64,000 nt of DNA from Microlunatus kandeliicorticis (lineage in GTDB: Bacteria; Actinomycetota; Actinomycetes; Propionibacteriales; Propionibacteriaceae): positions 248,001 through 312,000 of the forward strand of contig NZ_JACGWT010000003.1 in assembly GCF_014137855.1 (NCBI RefSeq). Reading direction: 5' to 3'. A program made the position numbers and the translations under genes. Below the pieces are notes generated by a model. It did no database searches, had not been told where the DNA came from, and was given only the letters and a program-made list of their open reading frames with translations. This document shows positions 1 through 8,386 of the stretch, piece by piece; position 1 is the stretch's first letter; the number at the start of each line of letters is the position of its first letter.

Positions 1-1178
1 GGTTCCGCGGCAGCGGCTTGATCCCCAGCGCGCGGCGCTCGCGCTCGGTCAGCGACCAGACGTCGTCCTCGGCGCCCTCAGGCAGCTCGTACTCGCCGTT
101 GATCCCGGCCAGCCCGGCGCTGAGCATCAGTGCGAAGGCCAGGTAGGGGTTGGCCGCGCTGTCGATCGAGCGCAGCTCGATCCGCGCCGAGGCGCCCTTG
201 TGCGGCTTGTACATCGGCACCCGGACCAGCGCGGAGCGGTTGTTGCGGCCCCAGCAGATGTAGCTCGGCGCCTCGCCCCCGCCGGCCAGCCGCTTGTAGC
301 TGTTGACCCACTGGTTGGTCACCGCGGTGATCTCACCGGCGTGCCGGAGCAGGCCGGCGATGAAGTGCCGGGCCACCTTCGACAGGTGGTTCTCGGCGCT
401 GCCGTCGTAGAAGGCGTTGTTGTCGCCCTCGAACAGCGACATGTGGGTGTGCATGCCCGACCCGGGCCACTCGGTGAACGGCTTGGGCATGAACGAGGCG
501 TGGATGCCCTGGCTGAGCGCGACCTCCTTCACCACCACCCGGAAGGTCATGATGTTGTCGGCCATGCTCAGCGCGTCGGCGTAGCGCAGGTCGATCTCCT
601 GCTGGCCGGGCGCGCCCTCGTGGTGGGAGAACTCGACCGAGATCCCCATCTGCTCGAGCATGGTGATCGCCTTGCGGCGGAAGTCGCTGCCCACGCTCTG
701 CGCGGTGTGGTCGAAGTAGCCGGACTGGTCCACCGGCACCGGGCCCTTGTCCGGGTCGAGCGGGTCCTTGAACAGGAAGAACTCGACCTCGGGATGGGTG
801 TAGAAGGTGAAGCCGAGGTCGGCGGCCTTCTTCAGCGACCGCTTGAGCACGTAGCGCGGGTCGGCGTAGGACGGCGAGTTGTCCGGCATGGTGATGTCGC
901 AGAACATCCGCGCGGTGGCCGGCTTGCTGTCCCGCCACGGCAGCACCTGGAAGGTCGACGGGTCCGGACGCAGCACCATGTCGGACTCGTAGACCCGGGC
1001 GAACCCCTCGATCGCCGAGCCGTCGAAGCCGATCCCCTCGCTGAACGCGCCCTCGAGCTCGGCGGGCGCGATCGCCACCGACTTGAGGAAGCCGAGGACG
1101 TCGGTGAACCACATCCGGACGAACCGGACGTCCCGCTCCTCGATCGCGCGCAGCACGAATTCGGTCTGCTTGTCCACG
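1..1178 (-). CDS. glnA: Glutamine synthetase type I (GlnA2-like), 3' end cut by window
   Basis: Glutamine synthetase makes glutamine from glutamate, ammonia and ATP in the cytoplasm. About 392 codons are present and the C-terminus lies outside the window. The start is GTG at 1178 (VDKQTEFVLRAIEERD), which aligns from the first residue with what I recall of mycobacterial GlnA2. Visible motifs are GFDGSAIEGFA, the metal/glutamate region VEFSHHEGAPGQQEIDLR, MHTHMS and NQWVNSYKRL. It lies 60 bp downstream of zwf on the same strand, so the two may be co-transcribed. There is no purine-rich ribosome site; a CAGACT box 7 nt before the GTG suggests a leaderless transcript. The adenylylation site is not in the window, so its regulation cannot be read. 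Confidence 0.95.
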
Positions 1179-1238
1179 AAGGAGAGTCTGCCCGCCCGGA
1201 CGTAACGACCGCGTTACACCGCGACCGGGTCGCCGGGC

Positions 1239-2753
1239 CTATTTCTTCTCGCGCCAGACCCGCTCGAACGGCAGCCGCCAGGCGTGCGGGGCGACCAGCT
1301 GGTGGATGGCGTTCGGGCCCCACGAGCCGGGCGGGTAGTTGCGCACCGGCGGCGGGTTGAGCAGCAGCGGTGCGGACCGCTCCCAGAGGCTCTCGATGCC
1401 CTCGGCGGTGGTGAACAGGGTGTGGTCGTGCCGCATCGCGTCGAGGATCAGCCGCTCGTACGCCTCGAGCACCGCGGCCGCGCTGTCGGTCTCCTGGGTG
1501 GAGAACTGCATCGAGAGCTTGTCGAGCTTCATCCCCGGCCCCGGCCGCTTACCGTAGAACGACAACGAGACCTTGGACTCGTCGGCCAGGTCGAAGGTCA
1601 GGTGGTCCGGGCCGTGCTGGCCGACGCCGGAGCCGAGCGGGAACATCGACTTCGGCGCCTCCTTGAAGGCGATCGAGATGATCCGCTGGCCCTCGGCCAT
1701 CCGCTTGCCGGTGCGCAGGTAGAACGGCGTCCCGGCCCAGCGCCAGTTGTCGATGCCGCACTTGAGGGCGATGAAGGTCTCGGTGTCGGAGTCGCGGGCG
1801 ACCCCGTCCTCGTTGCGGTAGCCGGTGTACTGGCCGCGGACGACCTCGTTCGGGTCAATCGGCAGCATCGACCGGAAGACCTTGTTCTTCTCCTCGCTGA
1901 TCGCCCGCGGCTCCAGGGCGGTCGGCGGCTCCATCGCCACGAACGCCAGCACCTGGAACAGGTGCGTGACCACCATGTCCTTGTAGGCGCCGGTGACCTC
2001 GTAGAAGTTGGCCCGCCGGTCCAGTCCGAGCGTCTCGGGGATGTCGATCTGGATGTGGTCGATGAAGTTGCGGTTCCAGATCGGCTCGAACAGGCCGTTG
2101 GCGAACCGGAAGGCCAGGATGTTGAGCGCCGCCTCCTTCCCCAGGAAGTGGTCGATCCGGTAGATCTGGCTCTCGTCGAAGGTCTGGTGCACCTCGTTGT
2201 TGAGGCTGATCGCGCTGGCCAGGTCGGTGCCGAACGGCTTCTCCATCACCACGCCGGCCCGCTCGACCAGGTCGGCGTCCTTGAGGGTCTTGATCACCTG
2301 GCGGGCCGCGGCCGGCGGGACGCTGAGATAGTGCAGCCGCTCGGCCCGGCCACCGAGCCGCTGCTCGGCCTCACCCACCGCCTTGGCCAGCGCGTCCGGT
2401 CCGGCGCCGGTGGGGACGTAGCTGACCTTGTCGCCGAACTCGGCCCAGGTGGCCTTCTCGACGTCGCGGTGGCTGAACTCCTCGATCGCCTTGTGCGCGA
2501 ACTCGCGGAACTGCTCGGTGGTGTAGTCCTCGAGCGAGGTGCCGACCACCTGGATGTCCGGCGCGAGGTCGGAGAGCAGCAGGTGCGCGAGACCCGGGAT
2601 CAGCTTGCGACGGGCCAGGTCGCCGGTGGCACCGAACAGCACGATGACGTGCGGCGGGATCGGCTTGTCCTCCTGCCGCCACGGGCGAGCGCCCGGGGCC
2701 GGGTAGGCGATCGTCTGGGCGAGGGCCTCGGCCTGGGACATCACGTCGGTCAC
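1239..2753 (-). CDS. zwf: Glucose-6-phosphate 1-dehydrogenase, copy 1
   Basis: First enzyme of the oxidative pentose phosphate pathway: oxidises glucose 6-phosphate to 6-phosphogluconolactone with NADP. It is 504 aa, normal for the family. The nucleotide-binding motif GATGDLA is at residues 41-47, EKPFG at 171-175, and the substrate/catalytic motif RIDHFLGKE at 199-207. The start is GTG at 2753, with a CACTAT -10-like box 6 nt upstream (leaderless); an internal ATG at codon 5 is the alternative. A second, diverged copy lies at 38502-39911. The neighbours here are glnA, not the tal-zwf-opcA cluster usual in actinobacteria. Confidence 0.96.
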   Translation of the reverse strand: MTDVMSQAEALAQTIAYPAPGARPWRQEDKPIPPHVIVLFGATGDLARRKLIPGLAHLLLSDLAPDIQVVGTSLEDYTTEQFREFAHKAIEEFSHRDVEKATWAEFGDKVSYVPTGAGPDALAKAVGEAEQRLGGRAERLHYLSVPPAAARQVIKTLKDADLVERAGVVMEKPFGTDLASAISLNNEVHQTFDESQIYRIDHFLGKEAALNILAFRFANGLFEPIWNRNFIDHIQIDIPETLGLDRRANFYEVTGAYKDMVVTHLFQVLAFVAMEPPTALEPRAISEEKNKVFRSMLPIDPNEVVRGQYTGYRNEDGVARDSDTETFIALKCGIDNWRWAGTPFYLRTGKRMAEGQRIISIAFKEAPKSMFPLGSGVGQHGPDHLTFDLADESKVSLSFYGKRPGPGMKLDKLSMQFSTQETDSAAAVLEAYERLILDAMRHDHTLFTTAEGIESLWERSAPLLLNPPPVRNYPPGSWGPNAIHQLVAPHAWRLPFERVWREKK

Positions 2754-2938
2754 CGCTCGATAGTGTCACCGGCTCCGCGGCGGCGGCAACAGCGGGTGGG
2801 GGCTCCGTCACACGACGTTCACACGCCCGTTCCACCCGCCGTTCCACCCGCTGCCCACCCGCTGCCCCACGCGCTGCGGAACGCCCTCGGCCCTGCTCCC
2901 GGCCGACGGCCACGGGTCGGGGTGTCGCCGCCCGCCGT

Positions 2939-2944
2939 TAGGCT
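2939..2944 (+). promoter_or_regulatory. -10 box TAGGCT, leaderless nadE promoter
   Basis: TAGGCT lies 6 nt before the GTG of nadE, so transcription would start at or next to the start codon. No ribosome site is present. No convincing -35 is seen. Confidence 0.55.
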
Positions 2945-2950
2945 CGGAGC

Positions 2951-4744
2951 GTGCCGTCTCTGCGTCTGGCCATGGCCCAGATCAACACCCACGTCGGGGA
3001 CATCTCGGCGAACTCGGCCCGGATCGTCGACTGGGCGGGGCGCGCTGCCGCCGCCGGGGCCGATCTGGTGCTGTTCCCCGAGATGGCGCTCACCGGCTAC
3101 CCGGTCGAGGACCTCGCGCTGCGTAAGAGCTTCGTCGACGCCTCGCGGCTGTCGCTCGAGCACCTGGCCAGCCGGCTGGTCGAGCACGGGCTCGGCGACC
3201 TGACGGTGGTCGTCGGCTACCTCGACCGGGCCGAGCAGGACGTCGAAGCGGTCGCCGACACCCGCGGCCTCGGCCCCGACGGCCGGCCCAAGCCGCAGAA
3301 CGCCGCCGCCGTGCTGCACGGCGGCCGGATCGTCAGCACCGCGGCCAAGCACCACCTGCCCAACTACGGCGTGTTCGACGAGTACCGCTACTTCGCGCCC
3401 GGGGACGTGCTCCAGGTGGTCCGGGTGCGCGGCGTCGACGTGGCCGTGGTGATCTGCGAGGACATCTGGCAGGACGGCGGCCCGGTGGCCGCGGCCCGCG
3501 AGGCCGGGGTCGGGCTGCTCGCGGTGATCAACGCCTCGCCGTACGAGAAGGACAAGGACGACGCCCGCGACGCGCTGGTCGGCCGGCGGGCCCGCGAGGC
3601 CGGCTGCCCGCTGGCCTACGTCAACCTGATCGGCGCCCAGGACGAGCTGGTGTTCGACGGCTACTCGGTGATCACCGACGCCGAGGGCACCATCGTGCAC
3701 AGCGCGGTCCGCTTCACCGAGTCGCTCGAGGTGGTCGACCTCGAGCTGGCCGCCGGGACCGCACCCGCCGGCGTCGACCCCGAGGTCGGCGCGTCGGGGA
3801 TGACCATCCGCCGGACGCTGGTCACCGAGCCGGGCCCGGCCCCCGAGCAGCCGATCGCCCCGGTGCTGCAGGACACGCTCGGCACCGACGAGCAGGTCTA
3901 CCGCGCGCTGGTGCTGGGACTCCGCGACTACGTCACCAAGAACGGGTTGCAGCGGGTCTACCTCGGGCTGTCCGGGGGTATCGACTCGACGCTGGTGGCG
4001 GCGATCGCCTGCGACGCGATCGGCGCCGACAACGTCTACGGCATCTCCAACCCGAGCGCCTACTCCTCCGAGCACTCGAAGACCGACGCCGCCGACCTGG
4101 CCGAGCGGACCGGACTGCACCTGACCACGGTGCCGATCGCGCCGATCGTCGACGCCTACCACGCGTCGATGGAGATCGACGGGGTCGCGGCGGAGAACCT
4201 GCAGGCCCGGATCCGGGCCAACCTCTGGCTGGCCTGCTCGAACGCCGACGGACCCTCGATCGTGCTGGCCTGCGGCAACAAGAGCGAGCTCGCGGTCGGT
4301 TACTCGACCATCTACGGCGACGCGGTCGGCGGGTTCGCGCCGATCAAGGACGTGTTCAAGACCCAGGTCTGGGACCTGGCCCGGTGGCGGAACGCCCAGG
4401 CCGAGAAGGCCGGCGAGACCCCGCCGATCCCGGAGAACACGATCACCAAGGAGCCGAGCGCCGAGCTGCGCCCGGGCCAGAAGGACACCGACTCGCTGCC
4501 GCCGTACGAGGTGTTGGACGCGATCCTCGACGACTACGTCGAGGGCGACCAGGGCCGCGACCACCTGCTCGCCCAGGGGTTTGAGCCGGCGCTGGTCGAC
4601 CGGGTCACCCGACTGGTCGACCGGGCCGAGTACAAGCGGCGCCAGTACCCGCCGGGCACCAAGATCAGCTTCAAGGCCTTCGGCCGCGACCGTCGGCTGC
4701 CGATCACCAACGGGTGGCGTGAGGGCGGCAAGGACGCCCGTTGA
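2951..4744 (+). CDS. nadE: Glutamine-dependent NAD+ synthetase
   Basis: Last step of NAD synthesis: amidates deamido-NAD using ammonia released from glutamine. The 597-aa protein has an N-terminal nitrilase-fold glutaminase domain (about 1-280) and a C-terminal NAD synthetase domain (about 310-590). The glutaminase triad can be read as Glu44 (LFPEMALTGYP), Lys133 (AKHHLPNYG) and Cys169 (VVICEDIW). The ATP-binding P-loop-like motif SGGIDSTL follows in the second domain. The start is GTG at 2951 directly after a TAGGCT -10 box. It is divergent from zwf. Three copies of a 28-bp hairpin repeat begin at its stop codon. Confidence 0.97.
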   Translation: MPSLRLAMAQINTHVGDISANSARIVDWAGRAAAAGADLVLFPEMALTGYPVEDLALRKSFVDASRLSLEHLASRLVEHGLGDLTVVVGYLDRAEQDVEAVADTRGLGPDGRPKPQNAAAVLHGGRIVSTAAKHHLPNYGVFDEYRYFAPGDVLQVVRVRGVDVAVVICEDIWQDGGPVAAAREAGVGLLAVINASPYEKDKDDARDALVGRRAREAGCPLAYVNLIGAQDELVFDGYSVITDAEGTIVHSAVRFTESLEVVDLELAAGTAPAGVDPEVGASGMTIRRTLVTEPGPAPEQPIAPVLQDTLGTDEQVYRALVLGLRDYVTKNGLQRVYLGLSGGIDSTLVAAIACDAIGADNVYGISNPSAYSSEHSKTDAADLAERTGLHLTTVPIAPIVDAYHASMEIDGVAAENLQARIRANLWLACSNADGPSIVLACGNKSELAVGYSTIYGDAVGGFAPIKDVFKTQVWDLARWRNAQAEKAGETPPIPENTITKEPSAELRPGQKDTDSLPPYEVLDAILDDYVEGDQGRDHLLAQGFEPALVDRVTRLVDRAEYKRRQYPPGTKISFKAFGRDRRLPITNGWREGGKDAR

Positions 4745-4827
4745 CGCGCGCTGAGCCTGTCGAAGCGCGGAACGCGCGCTGAGCCTGTCGAAGCGCGCAA
4801 CGCGCGCTGAGCCTGTCGAAGCGCGGT
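4744..4827. repeat. Three tandem 28-bp hairpin repeats
   Basis: Units begin at 4744, 4772 and 4800. Each holds the core GAGCCTGTCGA flanked by complementary arms CGCGCT and AGCGCG, which can form a 6-bp stem. Only the last two bases of the units differ. The array starts inside the nadE stop codon region. The same core recurs in six other intergenic regions of the window. A terminator-like role is an inference. Confidence 0.85.
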
Positions 4828-5036
4828 GGTCGGGACGTCGGCCGGGTTCGGGGGTCGGTGCGCTCGCAACCAGTCTCCCTCGCAGGCTCGGTCGACGGCC
4901 AGACCCATCCACGCTCCCGCACCGACCCCCGAACCCGACCTCCTCGATCCGCACCCGCCGGGGAGGTGGTGGCCGAGCACCGCACGGCGTGCGGGCTGCC
5001 GCTCCGGGGTGACGGGTGCATGGCCCTGGTTCGCCT
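4828..5036. other. Intergenic region holding a 34-nt dispersed repeat
   Basis: About 300 bases separate nadE from the first DUF2510 gene. After the tandem repeats I see no coding region. The only structure is the 34-nt element at 4977-5010, which recurs in opposite orientation at 18170-18203. Confidence 0.5.
4977..5010 (+). repeat. 34-nt dispersed repeat, copy 1
   Basis: Contains the hairpin CCGCAC-GGC-GTGCGG followed by the conserved tail GGCTGCCGCTCCGGGGT. Copy 2 at 18170-18203 is its reverse complement with one difference, in the hairpin loop (GGC versus GGT). Function unknown. Confidence 0.75.
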
Positions 5037-5042
5037 TAACCT
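5037..5042 (+). promoter_or_regulatory. -10 box TAACCT, leaderless promoter of DUF2510 gene 1
   Basis: TAACCT, then GCGCGG, then the GTG start. The second DUF2510 gene has the same arrangement (TAGGCT, GCGCGG, GTG), so the promoter was probably duplicated with the gene. Confidence 0.5.
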
Positions 5043-5048
5043 GCGCGG

Positions 5049-5924
5049 GTGGCGCAGCCAGGGTGGTACCCGGACCCGGACCGGACGCCGGGTCGGTACC
5101 GGTGGTTCGACGGGAACCGCTGGACCGCGCAGACCACCCGGGATCCTCGGTCGGCTGGTTCGCCGGGTGCGGCCCCGATCCGACGGCGTCCGCCGTGGCT
5201 GCCGATCGGGATCGCGGCGCTGGTGCTGGCGGTGGTGGTCGCGGCGGTCGCCCTGTGGCCGCGCGGCGAGGACGACCAGGCCGGCGATCCGGAGCCGACG
5301 TCGACGGTGAGCTCGTACGACGACGGCCGGACGACCCCGCCGACGGCGAGCCCGACGCCCAGCCCGAGCGTGAGCGCTACGGCCCGACCGGTCGCCTGCG
5401 ACGAAGCCAGCCCGGACCAGGAGCCGGCCCCGCCCGCGGACGGCCGGGTGCACGGCGGCCCGCTGTCGTTCGGCCGACTGCCTGCGCCGTGGGAGGCGCC
5501 GGTCGCGACCTCGCGGGTGCCGTACAGCCGCGACTCCGAGGTGCAGGTGCTGGTGCTGCCGGAGAAGTACCCGTGGCAGGCGTCGGTCCAGGTCGGGGTC
5601 GCCACCTTCGATCCCTATCCCGGGGGCGACCAGGCCACCGCGGCGATGCTCCAGTGCGTGCTGACCAGCGACTTCTACACCGGGGTGATTGTGCGGGTCG
5701 CCGAGGACACCGCCCGCGCGACCAGCGTCGACGGTCGGGCCGCCACCCAGCGCGACGTGCTGCTGACCTTCCGGCACCCGCTGCTCAGGACCCGCGGGTC
5801 GCGACTGCGGTTCGTGGTGGTCGACAGCAGCCCTCGCACCTACTTCTTCTCCGCGGTCCCGATGGAGCGCAGCGACCTGCTCGGCCAGGTCGACCAGGCC
5901 ACCCGGTCGCTCACCGTCGGGTGA
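5049..5924 (+). CDS. DUF2510 membrane protein, paralog 1 of 3
   Basis: Function unknown. The 291-aa protein has four parts: an N-terminal DUF2510 motif (GWYPDP...RYRWFDG.RW, residues 5-26), a transmembrane helix at about 50-71, a Thr/Pro/Ser-rich linker to about 115, and a C-terminal domain of about 170 aa. Cys117 and Cys203 are conserved in all three paralogs at nearly the same spacing and could form an extracytoplasmic disulfide. The motif DGRVHGGPLSF begins at 131. The likely topology is DUF2510 inside and the C-terminal domain outside. GTG start with no ribosome site. Most diverged of the three: it has SYDDG where the others have GWDDSSPLPTATP. Confidence 0.9.
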   Translation: MAQPGWYPDPDRTPGRYRWFDGNRWTAQTTRDPRSAGSPGAAPIRRRPPWLPIGIAALVLAVVVAAVALWPRGEDDQAGDPEPTSTVSSYDDGRTTPPTASPTPSPSVSATARPVACDEASPDQEPAPPADGRVHGGPLSFGRLPAPWEAPVATSRVPYSRDSEVQVLVLPEKYPWQASVQVGVATFDPYPGGDQATAAMLQCVLTSDFYTGVIVRVAEDTARATSVDGRAATQRDVLLTFRHPLLRTRGSRLRFVVVDSSPRTYFFSAVPMERSDLLGQVDQATRSLTVG

Positions 5925-5944
5925 CCGGCTGAGAGGCTGCGGAC

Positions 5945-6262
5945 ATGCTCGTCGCCTTCAGCATCGCCCCCGGCACCACCGACGACCCCGACGGCTCGGT
6001 GTCGCGCGCCGTCGCCGACGCCGTCCGGATCGTCCGCGAGTCCGGCCTGCCGCACGAGACCAACGCGATGTTCACCAACGTCGAGGGCGAGTGGGACGAG
6101 GTGATGGACGTGGTCAAGCGCGCCACCGAGGCTGTCGCCGCCCAGACCAACCGGGTCAGCCTGGTGCTCAAGGCTGACATCCGTCCCGGGTTCACCGGCC
6201 AGCTCACCGCCAAGGTCGAGCGGATCGACCGGCTGCTCGGTTCCTCCGACACCGGGAGCTGA
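5945..6262 (+). CDS. Thiamine-binding protein, MTH1187/YkoF-like family
   Basis: A 105-aa ferredoxin-fold protein of the MTH1187 (DUF77) family. Members bind thiamine or hydroxymethylpyrimidine-type ligands in the cytoplasm; the exact role is unsettled. Family features seen are MLVAFSIAPGT at the start, SGLPHETNAMFTNVEGEWDEV in the middle and VSLVLKADIRPG near the end. The ATG at 5945 lacks a ribosome site, and a GAGGCT -10-like box lies 6 nt before it. It sits between the first and second DUF2510 genes with only 20-25 bp on each side. No thiamine biosynthesis or transport gene is nearby and no TPP riboswitch is visible. Confidence 0.85.
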   Translation: MLVAFSIAPGTTDDPDGSVSRAVADAVRIVRESGLPHETNAMFTNVEGEWDEVMDVVKRATEAVAAQTNRVSLVLKADIRPGFTGQLTAKVERIDRLLGSSDTGS

Positions 6263-6275
6263 GCCCGCCGGGTCC

Positions 6276-6281
6276 TAGGCT
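6276..6281 (+). promoter_or_regulatory. -10 box TAGGCT, leaderless promoter of DUF2510 gene 2
   Basis: TAGGCT is followed by GCGCGG and the GTG start at 6288. There is no Shine-Dalgarno sequence. Confidence 0.55.
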
Positions 6282-6287
6282 GCGCGG

Positions 6288-7250
6288 GTGTCATCCGCCG
6301 GCTGGTACCCCGACCCGGGCGGCCGACCGGGCCGTTACCGCTGGTGGGACGGCGCCGCCTGGTCGGCCCAGACCACCACCGACCCGCGCACGCCGCCGCC
6401 GACCGGACCGATCGGCCCGACCGTCCCGCCCGCCGCGGCGGCGACGCGGAACGACGGCAAGCGACGCACCGGCTTCATCGCGTTGCTGGCCCTCGGTCTG
6501 GTCGTGCTGCTGATCGGCGGTGTGTTGCTGGTCCGCGGACTCACCCAGGGCACCGGCGTCGCCGACCCCGAACCGACCTCGACGGTCAGCGGCTGGGACG
6601 ACTCGTCACCGCTGCCCACCGCGACCCCGTCGGCCAGTCCGTCGCCGACGCCGCGACCGAGCGCGAGGACGCCGACGCCGAGCCCGACCGCGGTCGACCC
6701 GGCACCGCTCGAGTCCTGCCCGGTCGGCGACCCGAACGCGCGGGCCGACCACCCGAACGACGGGCGGGTGCACGGCGGTGGGCTGAGTTTCAGCTCGCCC
6801 GGGAGCGACTGGCTCGACGCGGACAGCTACACCGACGGCCTCAGCTGGGCCTACGACGTCGCCGGGATCTACCAGACCACCGAACCCGGATGGGCGTCGG
6901 TGTTCGCGGTCGGCGCCCTGCATACCGACGACGGGTTCCGGTCGCCCCGGCAGGCCGCGGCCGGGGTGATGCAGTGCGTCTCCACCTCCGGCTACTACCA
7001 CGACGTGACCAGCCGCAAGGACGTCGTCAGCCGGGCGGTCACCGTCGACGGACGACCGGGCTGGGAGCTCCGGACCGAGGTCCGCGTCGACAACCCCGGC
7101 CTCAGCGTCCCGGGTGACCTGGTCGACGTGATCGTGGTCGACACCGGCCAGTCGGGTTCACTGGGCATGTTCGTCGGGGCGGTGCCCATCGGCGACCAGG
7201 CCCGGACCGGCGTGCTGACCACGCTGGTCGACAGCCTGCGACTGGGCTGA
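6288..7250 (+). CDS. DUF2510 membrane protein, paralog 2 of 3
   Basis: Function unknown; 320 aa. Same plan as its neighbours: DUF2510 motif (GWYPDPGGRPGRYRWWDG, residues 5-22), proline-rich cytoplasmic segment, transmembrane helix at about 61-83, Ser/Thr/Pro-rich linker and an extracytoplasmic domain. Conserved cysteines are Cys144 and Cys230, 86 residues apart as in paralog 1. DGRVHGGGLSF begins at 158. Shared text such as TSTVSGWDDSSPLPTATP just after the helix shows recent common ancestry with paralog 3. GTG start with its own leaderless promoter; paralog 3 follows 21 bp later and is probably on the same mRNA. Confidence 0.9.
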   Translation: MSSAGWYPDPGGRPGRYRWWDGAAWSAQTTTDPRTPPPTGPIGPTVPPAAAATRNDGKRRTGFIALLALGLVVLLIGGVLLVRGLTQGTGVADPEPTSTVSGWDDSSPLPTATPSASPSPTPRPSARTPTPSPTAVDPAPLESCPVGDPNARADHPNDGRVHGGGLSFSSPGSDWLDADSYTDGLSWAYDVAGIYQTTEPGWASVFAVGALHTDDGFRSPRQAAAGVMQCVSTSGYYHDVTSRKDVVSRAVTVDGRPGWELRTEVRVDNPGLSVPGDLVDVIVVDTGQSGSLGMFVGAVPIGDQARTGVLTTLVDSLRLG

Positions 7251-7271
7251 CGACAGGCGGAGGAGACGACG

Positions 7272-8189
7272 GTGGCAGACGGCGGCTGGTACCCCGACCC
7301 GGGCGGTCGCCCGGATCTCTACCGCTACTGGGACGGCCGCAACTGGTCGGCCGAGGTGACCACCGACCCGCGGACGCCGCCGCCCGCCGGCGGCGGCGCG
7401 CCCGGGGTGCCGACAAGCTCACGGCCCGGACGGAGCCGCGGCCCGCTGCTGCTCGGGCTCGCCGTGCTGGTGGTGATCGCGGTGGTGGTCGCGGCGATCG
7501 GGCTCCGCGGGAGCGGGACGGGCACCGTCTCCGACCCGGCGCCGAACCCGACCGCGAGCGGCTGGGACGACTCGAGTCCGCTGCCCACGGCGACGCCGCC
7601 ACCGTCGGACGGCACCCCGTCGCCCACCACCCAGGGGCGACCACCGGCCGGGAGCGTGCTCTGCCCGTTCGAGAGCAACGTCCGGCAGACCCACCCGGCC
7701 GACGGTCGGGTGCACGGCGGCAAGCTGTCGTTCCCGCAGGTGGCCGACTACCCCGGTCCGCGGATGGACCGGTCGCTCTCCTGGTGGGGCGACGCGAACA
7801 GCCAGACGCAGTACACCGAGCCCGGATGGATCTCGATCTTCGCCGTCGGGCAGACCCGGACCGCCGACAGCGGTTTCGCCACCCCGCAGCAGGTGGCCGA
7901 GTCGTCGATGCAGTGCGCGATCACCCAGGGCTGGTACGCCTACTTCCGCAACCGGCGCGACCTGGTGAACCGGGCCGTCACCGTCGACGGGTTCCGCGGC
8001 TGGATCATCAGCTCCGAGATCCGGGTCGACAACCCCGACATCAGCGTCGACGGCGACCGGCTGACCTTCATCGCGGTCGACGACGGCCGCGACGACTGGA
8101 TCTCGGTCTACTGCGGGATGGTCCCGCTCGGCGACACCGCCCGGATCGCCCTCGACGACCGGGTCCGCTCGCAGCTGCGGGTGGGCTGA
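7272..8189 (+). CDS. DUF2510 membrane protein, paralog 3 of 3
   Basis: Function unknown; 305 aa. DUF2510 motif (GWYPDPGGRPDLYRYWDG) at residues 5-22, transmembrane helix at about 57-77, linker, then the shared C-terminal domain with Cys131 and Cys214 and DGRVHGGKLSF beginning at 144. Unlike the first two copies it has a strong ribosome site (GGAGGAG at 7260-7266) before its GTG, fitting translation from a shared transcript with paralog 2. Followed by a block of hairpin repeats before the convergent catalase gene. Confidence 0.9.
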   Translation: MADGGWYPDPGGRPDLYRYWDGRNWSAEVTTDPRTPPPAGGGAPGVPTSSRPGRSRGPLLLGLAVLVVIAVVVAAIGLRGSGTGTVSDPAPNPTASGWDDSSPLPTATPPPSDGTPSPTTQGRPPAGSVLCPFESNVRQTHPADGRVHGGKLSFPQVADYPGPRMDRSLSWWGDANSQTQYTEPGWISIFAVGQTRTADSGFATPQQVAESSMQCAITQGWYAYFRNRRDLVNRAVTVDGFRGWIISSEIRVDNPDISVDGDRLTFIAVDDGRDDWISVYCGMVPLGDTARIALDDRVRSQLRVG

Positions 8190-8191
8190 CC

Positions 8192-8375
8192 GCCCTTCGA
8201 CAGGCTCAGGGCACTGTGGGGTAGGTGCTCAGGGCACTGTGGGGTAGGTGCTCAGGCCACCGTGGGTCGGGTGCGCCCTACGCCTGTCGAAGCGCAACGC
8301 CCGCTGAGCCCGCGAAGCACGACGCCCGCTGAGCCCGTCGAAGCGCAACGCACTTCGACAGGCTCAGCGCGCGTT
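8192..8375. repeat. Hairpin-repeat cluster between convergent genes
   Basis: Holds the core TCGACAGGCTC or its reverse complement with different arms. Near 8192 it has CCCT/AGGG arms; near 8350 it has AGCGC on one side. Degenerate copies (GAGCCCGTCGA, GAGCCCGCGA) lie between. A separate 23-bp unit (GCTCAGGGCACTGTGGGGTA plus GGT) is repeated twice from 8205. The cluster fills the space between the ends of the DUF2510 gene and katA. Confidence 0.8.
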
Positions 8376-8386
8376 GGGGTCGGTGC

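Noticed and set aside
5945-6262. TPP riboswitch for the thiamine-binding-type gene
   Set aside because: Only about 20 bp precede the ATG; there is no room for one and no matching sequence.
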